Part shown: positions 24,660 through 35,702 of the stretch, one piece after another | How the letters are laid out: each line of letters begins with the position of its first letter | Numbering within the stretch: the stretch's first letter is position 1 | Source of the DNA: Xinfangfangia pollutisoli | GTDB taxonomy: Bacteria; Pseudomonadota; Alphaproteobacteria; Rhodobacterales; Rhodobacteraceae | Length of the DNA: 36,081 bases | Reading direction: 5' to 3' | NCBI RefSeq assembly: GCF_020179405.1 | Contig: NZ_JAICBZ010000041.1 | Location: 1 to 36,081, forward strand | The notes under the pieces: model-generated | Database searches by the model: none | The model's input: the letters and a program-made list of their open reading frames with translations, nothing else | Told to the model about the DNA's origin: nothing | Position numbers and translations under genes: made by a program

Positions 24660-26279
24660 ATGGCAATCACCTCAGCCAATCAGCTGGAACTTCTGCAAAC
24701 GGCCGAGGCCGTGGCGCGGGAAAAGATGATCGACCCGGATCTGGTGATCCAGGCGATGGAAGACAGCCTCGCCCGCGCCGCCAAGTCGCGCTACGGCGCC
24801 GAGATGGACATCCGGGTGAAGATCGACCGCAAGACCGGCCGCGCCTCGTTCGCGCGCATCCGCACGGTGGTTGGCGATGACGAGGTGGAAAACCACCATG
24901 CCCAGCTGACGGTGAAACAGGCCAAGAACTATCTGGCCGACCCGCAGATCGGCGACGAGGTGATCGACGAGGTTCCGCCGGTGGATCTGGGCCGGATCGC
25001 CGCGCAATCGGCCAAGCAGGTGATCCTGCAGAAGGTGCGCGAGGCCGAGCGCGACCGCCAGTTCGACGAATTCAAGGACCGCAAGGGAAGCATCATCAAC
25101 GGCGTGGTCAAGCGCGAGGAATACGGCAATGTCATCGTCGACATCGGCCGTGGCGAAGGCATCCTGCGCCGGAATGAAAAGATCGGCCGCGAAGCCTATC
25201 GGATCGGCGACCGCATCCGCTGCTACATCAAGGATGTGCGCCGCGAAGTGCGCGGCCCGCAGGTCTTCCTGTCGCGCACCGACCCGCAGTTCATGGCCGA
25301 ACTGTTCAAGATGGAAGTGCCGGAAATCTATGACGGCATCATCGAGATCAAGGCCGTGGCCCGCGATCCGGGGTCGCGCGCCAAGATCGCCGTGATCTCC
25401 TATGACAATTCGATCGACCCGGTCGGCGCCTGCGTCGGTATGCGCGGCTCGCGCGTGCAGGCCGTGGTGAACGAGTTGCAGGGCGAGAAGATCGACATCA
25501 TTCCGTGGAATCAGGATCAGGCCACGTTCCTGGTCAACGCGCTGCAACCGGCGCAGGTTTCCAAGGTGGTTGTCGACGAGGACGCCGGCAAGATCGAAGT
25601 CGTGGTGCCGGACGAACAGCTGTCGCTGGCGATCGGCCGGCGCGGGCAGAACGTGCGTCTGGCCAGCCAGCTGACGGGTCTGGACATCGACATCCTGACC
25701 GAGGCCGAAGAATCGCAGCGCCGTCAGGCCGAATTCGCCGAACGTACCAAGCTGTTCATGGACACGCTGGATGTCGACGAGATGATGGCCCAGCTTCTGG
25801 TCTCGGAAGGCTTCGCCAATCTGGAAGAAGTGGCTTACGTCGATCAGGACGAATTGCTGTCGATCGACGGCTTCGACGAATCGACCGCCGCCGAATTGCA
25901 GGCCCGTGCCCGCGACTATCTGGAAGAGCAGGCCAAGAAGGCGCTGGAATCGGCCCGGGCGATGGGTGTGGAAGACAGCCTTATTGAATTCGAAGGCCTC
26001 ACTCCCCAGATGCTGGAAGCGCTGGGCAAGGACGGCATCAAGACGCTGGAAGATTTCGCCACCTGCGCCGACTGGGAGCTGGCCGGCGGCTGGACGACCG
26101 AAAACGGCCAGCGCAAGAAGGATGAAGGCATTCTCGAACCGTTCGACATGAGCCTGGACGAAGCGCAGAACCTGATCATGACCGCGCGCGTCATGCTGGG
26201 CTGGGTCGACCCGACCGAAATGGCCCCCGCCGATGAGGGCGAGGGTGACGCCGAAGCCGACGCGGAGGCCGAGGCCTGA
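24660..26279 (+). CDS. nusA: Transcription termination/antitermination factor NusA
   Basis: A 539-aa RNA polymerase-binding elongation factor. Domains in order: N-terminal polymerase-binding domain (about 1-125, with [20 protein letters not shown]), S1 (about 135-200, [19 protein letters not shown]), two KH domains ([19 protein letters not shown] with the [10 protein letters not shown] loop, then the second KH with [15 protein letters not shown]), and C-terminal acidic helix-hairpin repeats ([32 protein letters not shown] and a second copy). It ends with a Glu/Asp/Ala tail. The ribosome site is GGGAG. The stop codon lies inside an inverted repeat (26271-26290). It is a housekeeping gene and may feed back on its own operon leader. 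Confidence 0.97.
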   Translation: MAITSANQLELLQTAEAVAREKMIDPDLVIQAMEDSLARAAKSRYGAEMDIRVKIDRKTGRASFARIRTVVGDDEVENHHAQLTVKQAKNYLADPQIGDEVIDEVPPVDLGRIAAQSAKQVILQKVREAERDRQFDEFKDRKGSIINGVVKREEYGNVIVDIGRGEGILRRNEKIGREAYRIGDRIRCYIKDVRREVRGPQVFLSRTDPQFMAELFKMEVPEIYDGIIEIKAVARDPGSRAKIAVISYDNSIDPVGACVGMRGSRVQAVVNELQGEKIDIIPWNQDQATFLVNALQPAQVSKVVVDEDAGKIEVVVPDEQLSLAIGRRGQNVRLASQLTGLDIDILTEAEESQRRQAEFAERTKLFMDTLDVDEMMAQLLVSEGFANLEEVAYVDQDELLSIDGFDESTAAELQARARDYLEEQAKKALESARAMGVEDSLIEFEGLTPQMLEALGKDGIKTLEDFATCADWELAGGWTTENGQRKKDEGILEPFDMSLDEAQNLIMTARVMLGWVDPTEMAPADEGEGDAEADAEAEA

Positions 26280-26290
26280 TCTCAGGCCTC
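26271..26290 (+). repeat. Inverted repeat over the nusA stop codon
   Basis: Nine-base arms GAGGCCTGA (26271-26279) and TCAGGCCTC (26282-26290) with a two-base spacer form a tight hairpin that includes the nusA TGA. It ends 12 nt before the ylxR ATG. No T run follows, so it is not an intrinsic terminator. It could be an mRNA processing or stability element, or could modulate ylxR translation. Confidence 0.55.
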
Positions 26291-26302
26291 GGGGAACGCG
26301 CC

Positions 26303-26956
26303 ATGACGCGCGGCGGCCGGGAAAAATTGCGGGACGAACCGGAGCGCAAATGCATCGTCTCCGGCGCGGTCAGCCCCAAGGCGGGGCTGATCCGCTTTGT
26401 CGTTTCGCCGGACGGGCAGATCGTGCCCGATATTCTGGCGCGTCTGCCGGGGCGGGGCATCTATGTCTCGGCCGAGCGGGCGGCGATCGAGAAGGCCGCG
26501 CGCAAGGGCCTGTTTGCCCGGGCGGCGCGGGCGCAGGTCAAGGCCGATCCGGCCCTGGCCGATATGGTCGAGGCGCTGGTGGCGCGGCGGGTGGTCGATC
26601 TTCTGGCCCTGGCGCGCAAGGCCGGCGGTGCAGTGACCGGCTACGAGAAGGTAAAAGACTGGCTTGTTTCCGGCCGCGCGGCGGTGCTGATTCAGGCAGA
26701 AGACGGGTCAGAGCGCGGAAAGACGAAACTTCGCGCTCCAGAAGGTGAAAACAGACTGATTTCCTGCCTGAATGCCGGGGAAATCGGTTTGGCTTTCGGC
26801 CGCGAACGTGCCATACACGCCGCGCTTGCGGCTGGTGGACTCGCAACCCGTGTTGTAGAGGAAGCGGCAAGGCTGGCCGGGCTGCGCGAAAGCGAAGACA
26901 GCAGCGGACAGCGGGACGGCGGAAATTCCGCCGGGAAGGATACGAAGGACGCATGA
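26303..26956 (+). CDS. ylxR: YlxR (DUF448) RNA-binding protein with a C-terminal L7Ae-like domain
   Basis: A 217-aa protein. Residues of about 12-85 are the YlxR domain: [20 protein letters not shown], and [17 protein letters not shown] with the conserved Gly-Arg-Gly. Residues of about 95-190 look like a ribosomal L7Ae/L30e domain ([55 protein letters not shown]). In Firmicutes the two domains are separate proteins, YlxR and YlxQ, encoded between nusA and infB; the alphaproteobacterial fusion occupies the same place. YlxR (RnpM) has been linked to RNase P in Bacillus. The 3' end overlaps infB by four bases (ATGA), so infB translation is probably coupled. The tail is polar and probably disordered. 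Confidence 0.9.
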   Translation: MTRGGREKLRDEPERKCIVSGAVSPKAGLIRFVVSPDGQIVPDILARLPGRGIYVSAERAAIEKAARKGLFARAARAQVKADPALADMVEALVARRVVDLLALARKAGGAVTGYEKVKDWLVSGRAAVLIQAEDGSERGKTKLRAPEGENRLISCLNAGEIGLAFGRERAIHAALAAGGLATRVVEEAARLAGLRESEDSSGQRDGGNSAGKDTKDA

Positions 26957-29553
26957 GCGATACTGACGGCAAGAAACCCCTCGGGCTGGGTGGTGCCCCC
27001 CGTTCCGGTCAGGTGAAGCAAAGCTTCTCCCATGGCCGCACCCATGCGGTGGTCGTCGAGACCAAGCGCAAGCGGGTGGTCGTGCCCACCCCGGCGAAAC
27101 CCGGGGTTTCTGGTGGTGCAGGCGGTGGCGCGTCGGGCGGCGGTCTGGGCGATCCGGCCCGGCGGCCGGCCGGGATTTCCGATGCCGAGATGCAGCGCCG
27201 GCTGGATGCCCTGCGCGTGGCCAAGGCTCGCGAGCAGGAAGATGCCGCACGCCGCGCTGCCGAGGAAAAAGAGCGCGAGGAAGAGCGCCAGCGTCGCCGC
27301 GAAGAGATCGAGGCCAAGGAACGCGAAGAGCGGCAGCGTGAAGCTGCGCTGCGCGCCAAGGCCGAGGAAGAGGAACGCGTGAAGCGCGAAGCCGAGGCGG
27401 AAGCTGTGGCCCGTGCCGCGGCCCGCAAGGCCGAGGTTCTGGGCACCCAGCGCCGTCAGCCGCCCGCGCCGCAACAGGCCTCGGCCAATGGCCCGGCGCC
27501 TGCCGAAGCCACGCCGACCGACCGCTCGACCGGCCAGGCGCGTCCGCGTCCGACCGGCGATGACGGCAACCGGCCCAGCGCGACCCCGCGCAAGACCGAT
27601 CGCGAACGCGAGAACCGCGACACCGATCGCGGCGCCAAGCGGGGCGACGAAGGCCGCCGCGCCGGCAAGCTGACCCTGTCCGACGCGCTTTCGGGCGAAG
27701 GCGGCCGTCAGCGCAGCCTGGCCGCGATGAAGCGCAAGCAGGAAAAGGCCCGCCAGAAGGCGATGGGCTTCGGCCAGAAGGCTGAAAAGCAGGTGCGCGA
27801 TGTGCAGCTGCCGGAAACCATTGTCGTCAGCGAACTGGCGAACCGCATGGCCGAACGCGCGGCCGATGTGGTCAAGGCGCTGATGAAGATGGGCATGATG
27901 GTCACGATGAACCAGACCATCGACGCCGACACGGCCGAACTGGTGATCGAGGAATTCGGCCACCGCGCTGTCCGCGTTGCCGATGCCGACGTCGAACAGG
28001 CGATCGACACGGTCGAGGACAAGGCCGAGGATCTGGTCACCCGTCCGCCGGTCGTGACGATCATGGGTCACGTCGACCACGGCAAGACCTCGCTTCTCGA
28101 CGCGATCCGCAAGGCGAATGTCGTCTCGGGCGAAGCCGGCGGGATCACCCAGCATATCGGCGCCTATCAGGTGATGACGCCGTCGGGCCAGCTGGTGACC
28201 TTCCTGGATACGCCCGGCCACGCGGCCTTCACCTCGATGCGGGCCCGTGGCGCGCAGGTGACGGATATTGTCGTGCTGGTCGTGGCCGCCGATGACGCGG
28301 TGATGCCGCAGACGGTCGAGGCGATCAATCACGCCAAGGCTGCCGGCGTTCCGATGATCGTTGCGATCAACAAATGCGACAAGCCCTCGGCCAATCCGAC
28401 CAAGGTGCGGACCGACCTTCTGCAGCACGAAGTGGTCGTCGAGGCCATGTCGGGCGATGTGCAGGATGTCGAGGTTTCGGCCCTGACCGGCAAGGGGCTG
28501 GACGATCTGCTGGACGCGATCGCGATCCAGGCCGAAGTGCTGGAGCTGAAGGCCAACCCGTCGCGCGCTGCGTCCGGGGCGGTGATCGAAGCCAAGCTGG
28601 ATGTCGGCCGGGGTCCGGTGGCGACCGTTCTGGTGCAGAACGGCACGCTGAAGAAGGGCGACATCTTTGTCGTGGGCGAGAAGTGGGGCAAGGTCCGCGC
28701 TCTGGTCAACGACAAGGGCGAGACGGTCACGGAAGCCGGTCCTTCGGTGCCGGTCGAGGTGCTGGGCCTGAACGGCACGCCCGAAGCGGGTGACGTGCTG
28801 AACGTGGTCGATACCGAAGCCCAGGCGCGCGAGATTGCCGAGTACCGCGAGAAGGCGGCCAAGGACAAGCGCGCGGCGGCCGGTGCGGCGACGACGCTGG
28901 AACAGCTGATGGCCAAGGCCAAGGCCGATGCCGATGTGGCGGAACTGCCGGTTCTGGTGAAGGCCGACGTGCAGGGTTCGGCCGAGGCGATCGTGCAGGC
29001 GCTGGAAAAGGTCGGCAATGCCGAGGTCCGCGTGCGGGTTCTGCATTACGGCGTCGGTGCGATCACCGATTCCGATGTGGGCCTGGCCGAGGCTTCGGGC
29101 GCGCCGGTGATCGGCTTCAACGTCCGTGCCAATGCGACCGCGCGTGCGTCGGCCCAGCAGAAGGGGGTCGAGATCCGCTATTACTCGATCATCTACGACC
29201 TGCTCGACGACATCAAGCAAGCGGCCTCGGGTCTGCTGAAGGCCGAAGTGCGCGAGCATTTCATCGGCTATGCGACGATCAAGGAAGTCTTCCGCATCAC
29301 CGGCGTCGGCAATGTGGCGGGCTGTCTGGTCACCGAAGGCGTTGCGCGCCGTTCGGCTGGCGTGCGTCTGCTGCGCGACAACGTGGTGATCCACGAAGGC
29401 ACGCTGAAGACGCTGAAGCGCCACAAGGACGAGGTCAAGGAAGTGCAGTCCGGTCAGGAATGCGGCATGGCCTTCGAGCGCTATGAAGATCTGCGCGCCG
29501 GCGACGTGATCGAAATCTTCGAGCGCGAGGAAGTCCAGCGGACGCTGGACTGA
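26953..29553 (+). CDS. infB: Translation initiation factor IF-2
   Basis: An 866-aa GTPase that brings initiator tRNA to the 30S subunit. The N-terminal 300 residues contain the alpha-type N-terminal peptide ([19 protein letters not shown]), a long charged region rich in Arg/Glu/Ala with a predicted coiled coil, and the IF2_N domain ([19 protein letters not shown]). The GTPase domain shows G1 GHVDHGKTS from residue 372, G3 DTPGH at 419-423, G4 NKCD at 473 and G5 in SALTGKG. EF-Tu-like domain 2, IF-2 domain 3 and the C-terminal fMet-tRNA domain ([21 protein letters not shown]) are present. The start overlaps the ylxR stop. It is followed by a strong terminator, so it is the last gene of the operon. 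Confidence 0.98.
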   Translation: MSDTDGKKPLGLGGAPRSGQVKQSFSHGRTHAVVVETKRKRVVVPTPAKPGVSGGAGGGASGGGLGDPARRPAGISDAEMQRRLDALRVAKAREQEDAARRAAEEKEREEERQRRREEIEAKEREERQREAALRAKAEEEERVKREAEAEAVARAAARKAEVLGTQRRQPPAPQQASANGPAPAEATPTDRSTGQARPRPTGDDGNRPSATPRKTDRERENRDTDRGAKRGDEGRRAGKLTLSDALSGEGGRQRSLAAMKRKQEKARQKAMGFGQKAEKQVRDVQLPETIVVSELANRMAERAADVVKALMKMGMMVTMNQTIDADTAELVIEEFGHRAVRVADADVEQAIDTVEDKAEDLVTRPPVVTIMGHVDHGKTSLLDAIRKANVVSGEAGGITQHIGAYQVMTPSGQLVTFLDTPGHAAFTSMRARGAQVTDIVVLVVAADDAVMPQTVEAINHAKAAGVPMIVAINKCDKPSANPTKVRTDLLQHEVVVEAMSGDVQDVEVSALTGKGLDDLLDAIAIQAEVLELKANPSRAASGAVIEAKLDVGRGPVATVLVQNGTLKKGDIFVVGEKWGKVRALVNDKGETVTEAGPSVPVEVLGLNGTPEAGDVLNVVDTEAQAREIAEYREKAAKDKRAAAGAATTLEQLMAKAKADADVAELPVLVKADVQGSAEAIVQALEKVGNAEVRVRVLHYGVGAITDSDVGLAEASGAPVIGFNVRANATARASAQQKGVEIRYYSIIYDLLDDIKQAASGLLKAEVREHFIGYATIKEVFRITGVGNVAGCLVTEGVARRSAGVRLLRDNVVIHEGTLKTLKRHKDEVKEVQSGQECGMAFERYEDLRAGDVIEIFEREEVQRTLD

Positions 29554-29575
29554 TCCCCGCCGCTGGGTTGAATGG

Positions 29576-29605
29576 AAAAGGCCGGGCAAGATGCCCGGCC
29601 TTTTT
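29576..29605. terminator. Intrinsic terminator of the infB operon (bidirectional)
   Basis: GGCCGGGC (29580-29587), loop AAGAT, GCCCGGCC (29593-29600) and TTTTT, preceded by AAAA. It ends the infB operon and, on the other strand, can end the small gene at 29635-29775. Confidence 0.92.
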
Positions 29606-29634
29606 CGTATGGCTTCACAGGGTGTGCTGGCGGA

Positions 29635-29775
29635 TCAGGCGGCCCGCACGGTCATGACCGGCACGCCGGTAAACACCTTTTCGCCGACTTTGACCATCAC
29701 GCGGCCATCCGTGGTCGAGCCCACCATAAGGCCCTGAACCGAAACATAATCACCGATCGAGATCGTCCGCAGCAT
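29635..29775 (-). CDS. 46-aa small protein of unknown function
   Basis: The ATG at 29775 is preceded by a strong GGGGGAGG ribosome site, and the frame ends with TGA at 29635-29637. The product is 46 residues: MLRTISIGDYVSVQGLMVG, then a TTDGRVMVKVGEKVFTG stretch, then PVMTVRAA. The alternating hydrophobic/polar pattern suggests a small beta-barrel-like fold (an SH3- or translation-protein-like KOW flavour), but this is only an impression. It has no signal peptide, cysteines or membrane helix. A candidate promoter lies at 29811-29838 and a shared terminator at 29576-29605, so it looks like a complete monocistronic gene. It is too short for usual ORF cut-offs. I do not recognise the family with certainty. 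Confidence 0.7.
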   Translation of the reverse strand: MLRTISIGDYVSVQGLMVGSTTDGRVMVKVGEKVFTGVPVMTVRAA

Positions 29776-29810
29776 CCTGTTGCCTCCCCCAAGGATCACA
29801 GCCTATGCGA

Positions 29811-29838
29811 AAGATAGCGAATGATTTTGTAACGACAA
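29811..29838 (-). promoter_or_regulatory. Candidate promoter of the 46-aa protein gene
   Basis: On the minus strand TTGTCG (29838-29833), a 16-nt spacer and TATCTT (29816-29811) predict a start about 30 nt before the ATG. The surrounding 100 bp are clearly AT-richer than the rest of the window. They include a small inverted repeat, AGCAA-N5-TTGCT (29839-29853), immediately upstream of the -35. Confidence 0.4.
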
Positions 29839-29877
29839 AGCAAAAATATTGCTCAAACTGCCATTATTTCGCCCAGA

Positions 29878-30276
29878 TCATAGCCAATCGCGCAGGATCG
29901 GGATCAGCGGAAGGTCTGCCGGGGGCATCGGATAGTCACGCAGCCTTGACGGCGGTACCCAGGCCAGGGTCTGGCCTTCGCGCGCCTCGGCGATTCCCTC
30001 CCAGCGACGGCAGGCGAACAGCGGCATCAGCAGGTGGAAATCCTCGTAGGAATGGCTGGCGAAGGTCAGCGGCGCCAGGCAGGATTTCCAGGTGTCGATG
30101 CCCAGCTCTTCCTTCAGCTCGCGGATCAGGCAGGCCTCGGGCGTCTCGCCCGGTTCAACCTTGCCGCCGGGAAATTCCCAAAGCCCGGCCAAAGACTTGC
30201 CCGGCGGGCGCTGCGCCAGAAGCACGCGGCCATCGGTGTCGATCAGGGCCACGGCAGAGACGAGCAGGGTTTTCAT
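29878..30276 (-). CDS. mutT: 8-oxo-dGTP diphosphatase MutT (Nudix family)
   Basis: A 132-aa Nudix hydrolase that removes oxidised nucleotides such as 8-oxo-dGTP from the pool. The complete Nudix box runs from G38 to I60 (GKVEPGETPEACL, then IRELKEELGI), matching GX5EX7REUXEEXGU. The N-terminal LLAQRPPGKSLAGLWEFPGG and the later DYPMPPADLPLI fit MutT, as does the length (E. coli MutT is 129 aa). It lies 60 nt downstream of argJ on the same strand. A strong hairpin terminator (30298-30331) separates them, so it is transcribed either by readthrough or from a promoter not seen here. Confidence 0.93.
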   Translation of the reverse strand: MKTLLVSAVALIDTDGRVLLAQRPPGKSLAGLWEFPGGKVEPGETPEACLIRELKEELGIDTWKSCLAPLTFASHSYEDFHLLMPLFACRRWEGIAEAREGQTLAWVPPSRLRDYPMPPADLPLIPILRDWL

Positions 30277-30297
30277 CGGCGGCTTTCGCAGAAAGGT

Positions 30298-30331
30298 AAA
30301 AGGCCCCGGCGCGCGCTGCGGGCGCCGGGGC
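30298..30331 (-). terminator. Intrinsic terminator after argJ
   Basis: Nine-base arms CCCCGGCGC (30304-30312) and GCGCCGGGG (30322-30330), plus one more closing pair, surround a nine-base loop. On the minus strand the stem is followed by CTTTT. It lies between argJ and mutT. Confidence 0.75.
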
Positions 30332-30336
30332 AGGGA

Positions 30337-31728
30337 TCACGACCGGTAATCGGCGTTGATCTCGATGTAGCGCTTGGTCAGATCGCAGGTCCAGACCGTG
30401 CGCTTCGCCCGGCCCAGGCCCAGATCGACGGCGATCACCAGTTCGGACTGCTTCATGTAGGTCGCGCCGGCGTCTTCGGTGTAAGAGGCGGCCTTCCAGC
30501 CCTTTTCGGCGACCAGGATATCGCCGAAGCGGATGGTCAGCCGGTCGCGGTCAGCCTCGGCGCCGGACTTGCCGACCGCCATGACCACGCGGCCCCAGTT
30601 CGGATCCTCGCCCGCGACCGCGGTCTTCACCAGCGGCGAATCGGCGATGGCGAAGGCGACCTTGGCGGCATCCTCGTCGCTGGCAGCACCCGTCACCCGC
30701 ACCTCGACCAGTTTCGTTGCCCCCTCGCCGTCGCGCACCACTTGCAGCGCCAGATCGCGCATCACCCCGGCCAGCGCCGTCTCGAAGGCCTTGGCCGTCG
30801 GGCCCTTCAGCTCGGCCGCGGCCGAGGTGCCGGTCGCCGCCACCAGAAGCGTGTCCGAGGTCGAGGTGTCGCTGTCGACGGTGATCGAGTTGAAAGTGCC
30901 GCCGACATTGCGGCTGACCATGCGTTGCAGCGCCGCCGGCGAAATCTTCGCATCGGTGAAGATATAGACCAGCATCGTCGCCATGTCGGGCGCGATCATG
31001 CCCGAGCCCTTGGCGATGCCGGCGATATGGATGGTGCCGCCTTCGCCCTGCACGGTCGCCGCGGCGCCCTTGGGGAACGTGTCGGTCGTCATGATCGCTT
31101 CGGCGGCCATCAGGATGCCGGCCTCGGACAGATCCGCGGCCAGATCGTCGACGACGGCGGTGATCCGGTCATGCGGCAAGGGCTCGCCGATCACTCCGGT
31201 CGAGGACGAAAACACCCGGCTGGCCGGAATGTCCAGCGCACGGGCGACGGCGCCGGTGATCTCGGCCACGCTGCGATCACCGACCTTGCCGGTGAAGGCA
31301 TTCGAATTGCCGGAATTCACGATGATCGCCGCGCCGGCGCCGGGCGGGACCTTGGTTGCCAGCTTCGTCTCGCAATCGCGCACGCAGCCCGACCGGGTGG
31401 ACGAGCGGGTGAAGGCGCCGGCGATGGACGTGCCGGGCGCCAGACGCACCAACATAACATCGCGGCGGTTCTGGTATTTGATCCCCGCCGCGATGGCCGA
31501 AAACTCGGCCCCCGCGATCAGCGGCAGTTCGGGAAAGGCGGCCGGCGCCAGCGGAGAGACCGGCTTCGCCGCCTTCTTCGCCGCGGCGATCACCTCGCCT
31601 GCGACTTCGGACACCTTCTTCTCGACCGCCTCGGCCACCGGGCCCACGCTTTCGGCCACGGTGTCCTTCAGCGCCTTCAGCTTTTTCTTCAAGGCCTTGG
31701 CTTCGGCCTTCCAATCGGTCTTGCCCAT
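30337..31728 (-). CDS. argJ: Bifunctional glutamate N-acetyltransferase / amino-acid acetyltransferase ArgJ
   Basis: A 463-aa enzyme of arginine biosynthesis that recycles the acetyl group from N-acetylornithine to glutamate. Family features: SPLAPAAFPELP, AGAFTRSSTRSG, IIVNSGNSNAFTG, STGVIGEPLPHDRI, and the autoproteolysis site T251 in APDMATMLVYIFTDA, which splits the precursor into alpha and beta chains. The beta part holds FNSITVDSDTSTSDTLL, and the end is the usual EINADYRS. Residues 1-55 are an extra Lys/Ala/Glu-rich segment (KALKKKLKALKD, VAEAVEKKVSEVAGEV) that looks helical and amphipathic; the typical family starts near residue 57. No other start codon in frame could remove it, and the ATG at 31728 has AAAGAGG upstream. 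It lies 21 nt after the parvulin gene, probably in one operon. Confidence 0.95.
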   Translation of the reverse strand: MGKTDWKAEAKALKKKLKALKDTVAESVGPVAEAVEKKVSEVAGEVIAAAKKAAKPVSPLAPAAFPELPLIAGAEFSAIAAGIKYQNRRDVMLVRLAPGTSIAGAFTRSSTRSGCVRDCETKLATKVPPGAGAAIIVNSGNSNAFTGKVGDRSVAEITGAVARALDIPASRVFSSSTGVIGEPLPHDRITAVVDDLAADLSEAGILMAAEAIMTTDTFPKGAAATVQGEGGTIHIAGIAKGSGMIAPDMATMLVYIFTDAKISPAALQRMVSRNVGGTFNSITVDSDTSTSDTLLVAATGTSAAAELKGPTAKAFETALAGVMRDLALQVVRDGEGATKLVEVRVTGAASDEDAAKVAFAIADSPLVKTAVAGEDPNWGRVVMAVGKSGAEADRDRLTIRFGDILVAEKGWKAASYTEDAGATYMKQSELVIAVDLGLGRAKRTVWTCDLTKRYIEINADYRS

Positions 31729-31749
31729 CGTTCTGCCTCTTTCAATCCG

Positions 31750-32592
31750 TCAGTCGATCAGCTTGGCGTCTTTAAGCAGGGCGGGGTCGATGCCTTCGCC
31801 GGGCTTCTCGATCTTGGCGGCCTCGGTCAGGCTTTTCAGGTGATCGTCGATCGCCTTGGTCTCAACCTCTTGCGCCAGTTCCTCGCGCAGATCGTCCAGC
31901 GAGGGTTTGGAGGCGATGCGGCTTTCCGAGACCAGGATCAGATGCCAGCCGAAATCGGTCTGCACCGGATCGGTGATCTTGCCGATCTCGGCCTTGATCA
32001 CGGCGTCTTCAAACGGCTTGACCATCATGCCCAGACCGAACCAGCCCAGATCGCCGCCCTGCGCGCCCGACCCGGTGTCGATGGAATTGGCCTTGGCCAG
32101 TTCGGCGAAATTCGCGCCGCCATCCAGCTGCGCCTTCAGCGCCTTGGCCTCGTCCTCGGTTTTCACCAGGATATGGGCGGCGTGATATTCCTTCTGCGGT
32201 GCCGCATCCTTGAAGCGCTCGTCATAGGCCTTCTGCAGCGCCTCATCGGTCACCGCGGTCTTGGTGATGCCGGCGATGACCACGCCCGACAGATAGCCGC
32301 GCTTGTCATTGGTGATATTGGCCTCGTCGCGCTTGGTCAGCGCGGTCACCGACTGTGCCAGAACTTCCTGCTGCACCAGCTGGTCCAAGATGCCCTTGAA
32401 CAGCACGTCATCGGGCAGGGTCAGGTATTGCTGGGGCAGGTTCTCGCGCAGGGCGATCATCTGGCCCAGGGTGATCTCGGTGCCATTGACCGTGGCCACC
32501 ACGGTATCCGAGGTCTCGCCTTCGGCGAAAACGGGCGCGGCTGTGAGGGCCACAAGCGCCACCGCAGCCGAAAGACGCAGTTGTTTCAGCAT
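31750..32592 (-). CDS. Exported parvulin-type peptidyl-prolyl cis-trans isomerase
   Basis: A 280-aa periplasmic foldase. Residues 1-23 form a signal peptide (MLKQLRLSAAVALVALTAAPVFA, cleaved before EGE). A SurA/PpiD-like helical N-domain follows (NGTEITLGQMIALRENLPQQY, LVQQEVLAQ). The parvulin domain then covers about residues 135-235: YHAAHILVKTEDEAKAL, FAELAKANSIDTGSGAQGGDLGWFG, MVKPFEDAV and TDFGWHLILVSES, which contain the conserved His, Gly-Gly-Asp-Leu-Gly and Phe positions. A CAGGAGGG ribosome site precedes the start. It diverges from secA, whose product drives protein export, and is followed by argJ. The pairing with secA suggests a role in folding exported proteins, but this is inferred from position only. 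Confidence 0.93.
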   Translation of the reverse strand: MLKQLRLSAAVALVALTAAPVFAEGETSDTVVATVNGTEITLGQMIALRENLPQQYLTLPDDVLFKGILDQLVQQEVLAQSVTALTKRDEANITNDKRGYLSGVVIAGITKTAVTDEALQKAYDERFKDAAPQKEYHAAHILVKTEDEAKALKAQLDGGANFAELAKANSIDTGSGAQGGDLGWFGLGMMVKPFEDAVIKAEIGKITDPVQTDFGWHLILVSESRIASKPSLDDLREELAQEVETKAIDDHLKSLTEAAKIEKPGEGIDPALLKDAKLID

Positions 32593-32644
32593 TTCACACC
32601 CTCCTGAGCGGGCTGGCCGAAGGCCTGGAACTGCCCGCGCGACG

Positions 32645-32673
32645 TTGACTATGCCCGCCCTACCCCTTACATC
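32645..32673 (+). promoter_or_regulatory. Candidate promoter of secA
   Basis: TTGACT (32645-32650), a 17-nt spacer and TACATC (32668-32673). Transcription would begin near 32680, leaving a leader of about 110 nt. It lies in the 198-bp region shared with the divergent parvulin gene, for which no equally good promoter was found. Confidence 0.5.
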
Positions 32674-32790
32674 GCGACAGTCGCGTGATCTGGGGCCCGC
32701 CGGTCCTTATGGGCCCTTCTATGGAAGGCAATGCAGGCCGGCAAGCCCGAGGGCCACACGATCTCGTTTAGGCCGCCTCACGGAGTTATC

Positions 32791-35523
<2,733 letters not shown>

Positions 35524-35576
35524 GCGGCGCGTCTGCCCGGGCCCGGGCGGTCAGGCCATGATTGTGGCAAGATCGG

Positions 35577-35592
35577 GGCGGCTTCGGCCGCC
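35577..35592 (+). terminator. Hairpin downstream of secA
   Basis: GGCGGC-TTCG-GCCGCC, a very stable UUCG-loop hairpin, 54 nt after the secA stop. No T run follows (TCGGGACGTTTG), so it may be a 3' mRNA-stability element or a Rho-dependent end and not a classical terminator. The rest of 35524-35702 contains no gene that I can support. Confidence 0.4.
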
Positions 35593-35702
35593 TCGGGACG
35601 TTTGACTGGGGCAGAACCGGAAACATTCCCCGATATCGCCACGGGATCGCCTGCTTTCCCGCTGACGATAGGGCAAGGGAATCCGCATTCGGGGGCCGGA
35701 AA

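Noticed and set aside
26692-29589. A 965-codon open frame antisense to infB
   Set aside because: Low-complexity His/Arg/Gly/Leu composition, no recognisable domain; infB on the other strand is certain.
30034-32607. An 857-codon plus-strand frame across argJ and the parvulin gene
   Set aside because: It is antisense to two well-supported genes and has shadow composition.
35535-35549. GC-only palindrome GCCCGGGCCCGGGC after secA as a terminator
   Set aside because: It has no loop or T run and such palindromes are frequent by chance at this base composition.
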